From assembly GCA_050012355.1 (NCBI GenBank), contig JBEKHI010000001.1:1-61891 (forward strand): 61,891 bases of DNA. Direction: 5' to 3'. The translations under genes and the position numbers were made by a program. Source of the stretch: JBEKHI01 sp050012355. Lineage in GTDB: Bacteria > Actinomycetota > Actinomycetes > Streptosporangiales > Streptosporangiaceae. A model generated the notes under the pieces. The model did not search any database and was not told where the DNA came from. It saw nothing but the letters and a program-made list of their open reading frames with translations. Positions 56,245 through 61,891 of this stretch are shown piece by piece (the first letter of the stretch is position 1; each line of letters opens with the position of its first letter).

Positions 56245-57231
56245 CTAGTCTTCCACGCGTCCGGCACCGGTCAGCAACACGATCTTGCCGATATGAGTGC
56301 TCTCTTCCATGATCCGATGTGCCCGCGCCGCGTCCGGCATCGGTAGCTCCGTATCGAGGACCGGAGCGACCTGGCCGGACTCGATCAGCGGCCAGATTTC
56401 CGCCTGGACGCCCTGGACCACCAAGGCCTTCTCGGCCACTGGGCGGGCGCGCAGCGTAGTCGCGAACAACGCTCCGCGTTTTCGCTGCAAGGCGCCGAGG
56501 TTGATCTCGGCCGTCATGCCGCCTTGCATGCCGATGATCACCAAGCGGCCATTGAGCGCGAGTGCGTCGATGTTCCTCGCTAGGTACTTGGCGCCGATAA
56601 TGTCCAGGATGACGTCGGCGCCGCGGGCGCCAACCTCGGCGACGAAGTCATGAGTGTGATAGTCGATCGCCACATCCGCGCCCAGCTCCAGGCAGCGCCG
56701 CAGCTTCTCCGGCGAGCCGACGGTGCAGATCACCCGCGCGCCGATCGCCTTGCCGAGCTGGATCGCGGTTGTCCCGATTCCGCTGGACCCGCCGTGCACG
56801 AGCAGCGTCTCGCCCGGCTGGAGCTTCGCGATCTGGATGACATTGTTGTAGACCGTGCAGAAGGTCTCCGGTATGGCACCCGCCATGGTGAACGAAACGT
56901 TCGCCGGCTTGCGGAGCACCTGGGCCGCGGGTACGACGACCTTCTCGGCGTAGCCGCCGCCGGCCAGCAGGGCGCAGACCGCATCGCCGAGGTGCCAGCC
57001 GGTGACTCCGGGGCCGACATCGGCGATCGTTCCGGAACATTCGAGCCCAAGATAGGGCGGCGCTCCGGGTGGAGGAGGATAGAATCCTTGGCGTTGCAGC
57101 AGGTCAGCCCGGTTCACGCCCGCAGCGGCGACGTTGATCACTACCTCGCCGTCGCCCGGTACAGGATCGGGGACTTCCTCCCAGCGGAGCACATCCGGAT
57201 CTCCCGGCTCGGTTATCACGACCGCGCGCAT
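56245..57231 (-). CDS. NAD(P)H quinone oxidoreductase (MDR, QOR type)
   Basis: The product has 328 residues from ATG 57231 (GAGGAG six bases upstream). It is a zinc-independent medium-chain reductase. The N-terminus VVITEPGDPDVLRWEEVPDP is followed by AAAGVNRADLLQRQGFYPPP and LGLECSGTIADVGPGVTGW. The nucleotide-binding loop is LLVHGGSSGIGTTAIQLGKA (the AxxGxxG-type motif). It is similar to the PIG3/QOR group that reduces quinones with NADPH. It is upstream in the same operon as bpa. Confidence 0.92.
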   Translation of the reverse strand: MRAVVITEPGDPDVLRWEEVPDPVPGDGEVVINVAAAGVNRADLLQRQGFYPPPPGAPPYLGLECSGTIADVGPGVTGWHLGDAVCALLAGGGYAEKVVVPAAQVLRKPANVSFTMAGAIPETFCTVYNNVIQIAKLQPGETLLVHGGSSGIGTTAIQLGKAIGARVICTVGSPEKLRRCLELGADVAIDYHTHDFVAEVGARGADVILDIIGAKYLARNIDALALNGRLVIIGMQGGMTAEINLGALQRKRGALFATTLRARPVAEKALVVQGVQAEIWPLIESGQVAPVLDTELPMPDAARAHRIMEESTHIGKIVLLTGAGRVED

Positions 57232-57335
57232 GGGTCGCTCCTCTCGCGGGAACTGCATGTTGTAAAGGTCTGGTAGCAGTATGGCAAGCTGGGAAGACGA
57301 GGCCCTTGCACGCCCCCCATTTGGTGAGGAAGCCC

Positions 57336-59102
57336 GTGATACCGAACGAGCACGAAGCTCCCGATCAGGGACCCGCCGAGTCCTCGGCGCTTGAGACCCC
57401 GCTGTCCTTCGGGTCTGTCGAGCCCCCTGAGTCCGCTGAGGACGAGGATCTGGACCTGAATGCCGACGCTAACCCGTTCTCGTCGGTGAACCCGCCGGCG
57501 GCTCCGCGGCTGCGCCCGCGAGAGGCCACGCCAGAGCCGGAGGCCGAAGAACCGCCCGAGCATTCGTGGATCCCGGACTACCGGCAGCGGCGGTCCAGTC
57601 CCTTCGATCCGCGGACCGCGGTCCCGCTGCCGCCTCATGGCTGGTACGCACAGGTCCCGAGCATGGAGCCGCTACCGGACCCGAATGTGCTGCCGCAATC
57701 GGCCCCCGCGCTCGACCCGGCACTCGCGCCCCCGCTGCCGACGCCCGCGCCGCCGTCAGCCGCGGCGCCGTCATCCCCGCCGTCGTCAGCCGCGCCGCGG
57801 CCGGTCACGTCCGAGCCCGCGGTGTCCCCGCCGCCCGCGCCTCCGTCGGCTGAACCGCTGCCCGCTGCGCGCAACGGCGCATGGGCCGCCACCGCCCGCC
57901 CGCCGGCGACGGCGCCGCCGTTGCCGCAAGCCGCGCCCTCGCAGTCGCCGACCCCGCAAGCCGAGCTTCCTCCGGTGCAGCCCGCCCAGGCTCCGCCCAC
58001 GCAGGCTCCGCTGGTTGCGGCCCCGACGATGCCGGCCCCGTCCGCGGCCTCCCGCGGGTACGCCCAGCAGGGTTATCCGAGCGAGCTTCATCCCCTTCGG
58101 GTGGATGAGCGGAGCGCGGGGGAGCCACCGGCCGTCGTTCGGGAAAATGCCGACAGTCTCACGACCGAGGCGTTGCTGCATGGCAAGCGGGTACCGCCTG
58201 GGTCCGGGTGGCGACGTACGGTCTACCAGGCGACGGGCGGGCTGGTCAGGGTCGGCGAGTCAGCGGCGAACCTACGGCGTCGTGACCTAGTCAACCGAGC
58301 GCGGACGCCGGTCGCCGGCGGTCACCATCGCGTCGCGGTGATGAGCCTGAAGGGTGGCGTGGGGAAGACCACGACCACCGCGGGACTCGGGGCGACGCTG
58401 GCGTCGCTGCGCGGCGACCGGGTGATCGCGGTGGACGCGAACCCGGACCGCGGCACGCTATCCGACAAGGTGCGCCTTGAGACCTCTGCCACCGTCCGCG
58501 ATCTGCTGAACGAGCGGGACCAGGTATCGCGTTACGCCGATGTCCGCGCGTTCACGTCGCAGGCGTCGAGCCGCCTCGAGGTCCTGGCGTCCGACCGGGA
58601 TCCCGGAGTGTCGGTGGCGTTCAGCGCCGAGGACTACCGGCAGGTGTGCCGGATGCTCGAGCACTACTACTCGATCTGCATCACCGACTGCGGGACCGGC
58701 CTGCTGCACTCGGCGATGTCCGGCGTCCTCCAGTTGGCCGATCACATCGTGCTGGTGAGCTCTGCCTCCGTGGACGGCGCGCGTAGCGCCAGTGCCACAC
58801 TCGACTGGCTCGACGCTCACGACTACGGCGACCTGGTGCGCGACGCCGCGGTCGTGCTGTCGGCGATCAGGCCCCGTTCGAAGTCGACGGTCGACCTGGA
58901 CCGGCTGGAGCAGCATTTCGCCGCCCGTTGCCGCGCCGTGGTCCGTATCCCCTACGACTCGCATCTGGAGGAAGGCGCCGAAGTAGAACTCGACCAGCTC
59001 TCGGCCGAAACAGCGGAGGCCTATCTCACCCTGGCCGCCGTCGTCGGCGACGGGTTCGCGGTCCCCAGGCGAGCCGCGATCCGCGCCCAGGGTCCGGCGT
59101 GA
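57336..59102 (+). CDS. MinD/ParA-like ATPase with a long Pro/Ala-rich N-terminal region
   Basis: The product is about 588 residues from GTG 57336 (GAGGAA five bases upstream). Residues 1-330 are Pro/Ala/Ser-rich, low complexity and probably disordered. Residues about 335-585 are a P-loop ATPase with the deviant Walker A MSLKGGVGKTTTTAGLGA, a Walker A-linked VIAVDANPDRGTL, and ITDCGTGLLHSAMSGVLQLA (switch II/Walker B). The layout matches the proline-rich ParA-like proteins tied to ESX/type VII secretion (EspI-like) or polar growth. No ESX genes are visible here. It lies just upstream of tRNA-Ser. Confidence 0.85.
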   Translation: MIPNEHEAPDQGPAESSALETPLSFGSVEPPESAEDEDLDLNADANPFSSVNPPAAPRLRPREATPEPEAEEPPEHSWIPDYRQRRSSPFDPRTAVPLPPHGWYAQVPSMEPLPDPNVLPQSAPALDPALAPPLPTPAPPSAAAPSSPPSSAAPRPVTSEPAVSPPPAPPSAEPLPAARNGAWAATARPPATAPPLPQAAPSQSPTPQAELPPVQPAQAPPTQAPLVAAPTMPAPSAASRGYAQQGYPSELHPLRVDERSAGEPPAVVRENADSLTTEALLHGKRVPPGSGWRRTVYQATGGLVRVGESAANLRRRDLVNRARTPVAGGHHRVAVMSLKGGVGKTTTTAGLGATLASLRGDRVIAVDANPDRGTLSDKVRLETSATVRDLLNERDQVSRYADVRAFTSQASSRLEVLASDRDPGVSVAFSAEDYRQVCRMLEHYYSICITDCGTGLLHSAMSGVLQLADHIVLVSSASVDGARSASATLDWLDAHDYGDLVRDAAVVLSAIRPRSKSTVDLDRLEQHFAARCRAVVRIPYDSHLEEGAEVELDQLSAETAEAYLTLAAVVGDGFAVPRRAAIRAQGPA

Positions 59103-59142
59103 CGAAGTCGCCAAGCCCGTTCGTCGGTAAGCTAGAGGTGTT

Positions 59143-59231
59143 GGAGGGCTCGCCTAGTGGCCTATGGCGGCAGTCTTGAAAACTGCTTGGGGTGGGGACA
59201 CCCCTCGTGGGTTCGAATCCCACGCCCTCTG
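59143..59231 (+). tRNA. tRNA-Ser (anticodon TGA)
   Basis: The acceptor GGAGGGC (59143-59149) pairs with GCCCTCT with a G-T at position 1. The discriminator is G at 59231 and CCA is not encoded. Stem GCAGT/ACTGC holds loop CTTGAAA with anticodon TGA at 59177-59179. A long variable arm and TpsiC arm GTGGG-TTCGAAT-CCCAC are present. It is 230 bases upstream of a Wadjet-like defence operon. Confidence 0.95.
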
Positions 59232-59273
59232 CTGATCCAACCACCCGCGTAGCGGCGCCCCCGGCGGGCCTCG

Positions 59274-59344
59274 ACTTCACGTACGAAATTGCCCTTCGGA
59301 AAGGCTTTTCCTCGAGTTTCCAGGGGCCATTTCATACGTGAAGT
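59274..59344. repeat. 71-bp inverted-repeat element between tRNA-Ser and jetA
   Basis: The 21-base arms (59274-59294 and 59324-59344) are complementary at 19 of 21 positions (ACTTCACGTACGAAAT against ATTTCATACGTGAAGT). The centre contains GGAAAGGCTTTT (59298-59309), whose reverse complement is in the hairpin at 11500-11576. It may be a terminator, repeat or insertion junction. Confidence 0.7.
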
Positions 59345-59452
59345 GCCCGCGACGATAGCCGTTTCGGGCCAGTGCGGCCCTACCCGCATTCTTTGATGGG
59401 CAGCGCCGCACCGCCCAGAAGCGGCAAGTCGTCTCGGTCCGTGTCCGGGATG

Positions 59453-59473
59453 CGGCACCATGTAATGGTGCCG
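59453..59473 (+). promoter_or_regulatory. Perfect 9-bp hairpin around the jetA start codon
   Basis: CGGCACCAT (59453-59461) and ATGGTGCCG (59465-59473) flank a 3-base centre. The right arm begins with the ATG at 59465. The structure would bury the start or form a dyad operator. Confidence 0.55.
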
Positions 59474-60991
59474 GATTCGCAGCCATTCACTCACCTGGGC
59501 GTGCCCAACGCCCAGCAGTACCGCGCGATCCTGACCACGTTCTCCCGCGCCAAGGAGCGGTTCATCGTCCACCTGCGGCCTGAGGACGTGGCCGCCGAGT
59601 TGCGTGTCAACGCCGACGAGCACCTGACCGAGTCGCTGGACCAACTCGTCGTTTGGGGGAACCTGCGGGCAGACGCGGACACCGGCCGGGTCACCACCGT
59701 CGAGGACTTCCACCGCAAGCGGAACCTCTACCAGCTCACCAACGAGGGTCAGGCGGCGGAGCAGGCGATCACGTTCTACGAGGAGGCGATCGGAAGGCGC
59801 GGCCAGCTCCAGTCGGTCGCCCTCAACGATATCGCCGAACAGCTCCAGTCCCTCAGGCAACTCGCGGCCCAGCCGGACTCTGACCCCGCGAAGACCCACC
59901 TGCTGCTGCTGTCGGTCGCCGAGCGGTTCTCGAGCCTCGCCGACAACGCGCAGGCGTTCATGTCCGCGCTGCGCCGCGCGATCGACTTCTCCGACGGCGA
60001 CGTGGACGGCTTCCTGGCCTATAAGGAACGGCTGATCGATTACATCAGCCGGTTCATCTCAGACCTGGCCAACGAGGGGTCACGGATCGCGAAGCTGCTG
60101 TCTGAGCTCGAGGAAGCCGGTCACGAACGGCTGCTCACCCTCGCCGCCCGCCGCGAGGCCGCCGACGCGGTCCCCGAGGGTGCCGACGCCGCCGAGTCGC
60201 TGGTAACGGCCGAGAAGGAAGCGCTGGACTCGTGGCGTAACCGCTGGCGCGGCCTGCGGGACTGGTTCATCTCCCGCAATAATGCTCACCCGAGCCAGGC
60301 GCGGTTGCTGCGCCAGGCGGCGGTCACCGCGATCAAGCAGCTTGTCGACGCGGTCGGGCTGCTCAACGAGCGACGTTCCGGACGCAGCGACCGCAGTGCC
60401 GACTTCCGGGCGCTCGCGCGCTGGTTCGCGCAGGCGCCGGACGATGATGCCGCGCACCGCCTCTGGCGGGCGGCGTTCGGCTTGTGTCCCGCACGGCATC
60501 TGTCCGTGACCGGCGAAACCGCCGACGCCTGGACTGACATCGCTGCCATAACGACGTGGGCAGCTGCCCCGCCTATCCGCATCTCCCCGCAGTTGAGGAA
60601 GACGGGCAGCTACGAGCGCCGAGGTCAGCCCCTCAAGGTTCGCGACCGGTCCGCTGATCGCGAGCTGCTTAGGAAGCAGGCGGAATATGAGAGCCAGCAG
60701 ACGGAGGAGGCCCGGCGCCGTCTGCAGACTACGGGCCCGACTCTGCTGTCGGAGCTGGGCGAGCTGGATTCGCGAGCGTTTCAGCTGTTCCTGGCGCTGC
60801 TCGGTGACGCGCTGGCCGCTCGCAGGCCGGGGGACACCGAGGTGAAAACGACCACCAAAGACGGCACGCTCGAGGTGCGGCTGTCGCTGGTGCCCGGCGG
60901 CGGGGATGTCGAGATCCGGACCGCGGACGGGATGTTCACCGGGCCGGAGCACGTCGTCGAGATTCACGCCAGCATGATGAGCACAGCATGA
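59465..60991 (+). CDS. jetA: Wadjet-type defence protein JetA-like (DUF2397/TIGR02677)
   Basis: The product is about 508 residues from ATG 59465; ATG 59450 is an alternative. The pattern is DUF2397/TIGR02677: QQYRAILTTFSRAKERFIVH, DEHLTESLDQLVVWGNLRAD, RKRNLYQLTNEGQAAEQAIT and FAQAPDDDAAHRLWRAAFGL, then SPQLRKTGSYERRGQPLKV. It is a winged-helix kleisin-like subunit. In type III Wadjet systems it works with a DUF2398 protein, an SMC ATPase and a DUF2399 nuclease to recognise and cleave circular plasmid DNA. It overlaps jetB as ATGA. The position next to tRNA-Ser fits integration of a defence island. Confidence 0.85.
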   Translation: MVPDSQPFTHLGVPNAQQYRAILTTFSRAKERFIVHLRPEDVAAELRVNADEHLTESLDQLVVWGNLRADADTGRVTTVEDFHRKRNLYQLTNEGQAAEQAITFYEEAIGRRGQLQSVALNDIAEQLQSLRQLAAQPDSDPAKTHLLLLSVAERFSSLADNAQAFMSALRRAIDFSDGDVDGFLAYKERLIDYISRFISDLANEGSRIAKLLSELEEAGHERLLTLAARREAADAVPEGADAAESLVTAEKEALDSWRNRWRGLRDWFISRNNAHPSQARLLRQAAVTAIKQLVDAVGLLNERRSGRSDRSADFRALARWFAQAPDDDAAHRLWRAAFGLCPARHLSVTGETADAWTDIAAITTWAAAPPIRISPQLRKTGSYERRGQPLKVRDRSADRELLRKQAEYESQQTEEARRRLQTTGPTLLSELGELDSRAFQLFLALLGDALAARRPGDTEVKTTTKDGTLEVRLSLVPGGGDVEIRTADGMFTGPEHVVEIHASMMSTA

Positions 60992-61891
60992 TCCCTGCCG
61001 AGGAGGAGGCTCAGCGGCGCGCGGCGCTGCGGGCGCTGCTGGCCAGGCCGTTGCTGCTCGCAGAGACCGACGCGGAGACACTGGTGCTGGTCAGGCGGCA
61101 CGTCACCTGGCTGCGTGACTGGCTGAACCGGGAGACCGGCTGGCGGCTGACCGTCGACTCGGAGTCCGCCCGGTTGTTCAAGACAGCCCCGGACGGTACC
61201 GATCCGACCCACCCCGCGCGCGGGCACAACAAGGAGCCGTTCGGTAGGCGGCGGTACGTGACGCTGTGCCTGGCGCTCTCGGCGCTGGCCCGGGCGGACG
61301 CGCAGACCACGCTGGGCAACCTCGCCGACGAGGTCCTTACCGCGGCCGCGGAGCCTGAGCTGGCCGCCACCGGGTTCATGTTCACCCTGGACAGCCGCGC
61401 CGACCGGTCCGACCTGGTCGCGGTGGTCCGGCTGCTGCTGAGCTGGGGCGTTCTCAGCCGGGTGGCCGGCGAGGAAGAGGGGTACCTCAGCGGTACCGGC
61501 GACGTGCTGTACGACGTGCACCGGAACGTGCTGGGGGTGCTGCTGACGGGGCACCGCGGTCCGTCGACCGTGACCGCCAGAGGCTTCGAGGAACGGCTCG
61601 CGGAGCTGACGCAGGAGCCGGTGGCCGACACCGATGACCTGCGTAACCAGGCGCTCAGGCGGCGGCTCACCCGGCGGCTGCTCGAGGACCCGGTGCTCTA
61701 CTACGACGAGCTCGACACCGACGAGCTGACGTACCTCACAGGACAGGGCGGGCAGCGGCACGCGATCACCCGGCGCATCGAGGAGGCCACCGGGCTGATT
61801 CCCGAGATACGCGCCGAGGGGATCGCGATGGTCGACCCCGACGACGAACTGGCTGACGTGAAGATGCCGGAGCAGCGCACCGACGGACACG
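60988..61891 (+). CDS. jetB: Wadjet-type defence protein JetB-like (DUF2398/TIGR02678), truncated by window end
   Basis: A frame of at least 301 residues starts at ATG 60988 (ATGA overlap with jetA) and is still open at the window end. Residues such as ALRALLARPLLLAETD, VRRHVTWLRDWLNRETGW, GRRRYVTLCLALSALARADA and DLVAVVRLLLSWGVLSRV match DUF2398/TIGR02678. So do YDVHRNVLGVLL and RRLLEDPVLYYDELDTDELTYL. It is the accessory (kleisin-interacting) subunit. The SMC and DUF2399 genes should follow outside the window. Confidence 0.88.
   Translation, partial: MIPAEEEAQRRAALRALLARPLLLAETDAETLVLVRRHVTWLRDWLNRETGWRLTVDSESARLFKTAPDGTDPTHPARGHNKEPFGRRRYVTLCLALSALARADAQTTLGNLADEVLTAAAEPELAATGFMFTLDSRADRSDLVAVVRLLLSWGVLSRVAGEEEGYLSGTGDVLYDVHRNVLGVLLTGHRGPSTVTARGFEERLAELTQEPVADTDDLRNQALRRRLTRRLLEDPVLYYDELDTDELTYLTGQGGQRHAITRRIEEATGLIPEIRAEGIAMVDPDDELADVKMPEQRTDGH

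Overview
The window is a 61.9-kb piece of chromosome from a high-GC Gram-positive actinomycete. The main evidence is the conserved cluster ppiA - rhomboid - crgA - class E sortase - pknB - pknA - pbpA - rodA - pstP - fhaB - fhaA - tRNA-Leu (29.3-41.2 kb), which in actinomycetes normally lies close to the replication origin. A Bpa-type proteasome activator, DUF6230 and DUF4446 proteins, large LuxR (LAL) regulators, frequent GTG/TTG starts and many ATGA/GTGA gene overlaps agree with this. A filamentous genus (Streptosporangiales or a relative) is likely, but the sequence alone does not fix it. All functional calls are from reading the sequence and from memory of families; no database search was run.

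Layout. 0-1.5 kb: the tail of a copper-type P-ATPase facing an SsuD-like flavin monooxygenase. 1.8-8.35 kb: two large, translationally coupled genes, one P47/TULIP-like and one with a collagen-like segment, closed by a strong hairpin and facing a LAL-type LuxR regulator. 11.6-14.4 kb: a small lipoprotein and an OmpR/histidine-kinase pair. 14.5-19.9 kb: a tight five-gene operon (histidine phosphatase, ComA-like phosphosulfolactate synthase, VOC protein, AMP-forming ligase, membrane acyltransferase fused to an esterase) that looks like a sulfolactate-type metabolite pathway. 20.0-26.1 kb: an accessory block with an unknown protein coupled to an XRE-ImmA/IrrE regulator-protease, then a RelA/SpoT-like protein coupled to a HerA-like ATPase whose 3' end runs antisense through a DUF5666 gene.

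26.3-29.2 kb: a cluster of DnaA-box sequences, a GT-C type mannosyltransferase, a DUF6230 protein and a small membrane protein. 29.3-41.2 kb: the cell-division, peptidoglycan and Ser/Thr-kinase cluster. PknA and PknB are the kinases, PstP is the phosphatase, FhaA and FhaB read the phosphothreonines, PbpA and RodA build wall, and CrgA belongs to the divisome. 41.2-47.7 kb: an MGT glycosyltransferase, an APH-fold sugar kinase, an unknown protein, a HipA remnant, a universal stress protein and a PAS-GAF-PAS histidine kinase. 47.9-50.3 kb: a secreted sedolisin with a ricin-type lectin tail.

50.4-57.2 kb: an orphan TagH-like ABC ATPase, a partner-switching pair (HATPase and STAS) separated by an arginine-deiminase-like protein whose catalytic residues look lost, a GT2, a DUF4446 protein, prephenate dehydratase (pheA), Bpa and a quinone oxidoreductase. 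57.3-61.9 kb: a Pro-rich MinD/ParA-like ATPase, tRNA-Ser(TGA), and the first two genes of a type III Wadjet-like (DUF2397/DUF2398) anti-plasmid system, cut by the window end. The best candidates for something undescribed are the P47-like/collagen-like pair, the ComA operon, the RelA-like/HerA pair, and the degenerate arginine deiminase inside a partner-switching locus.
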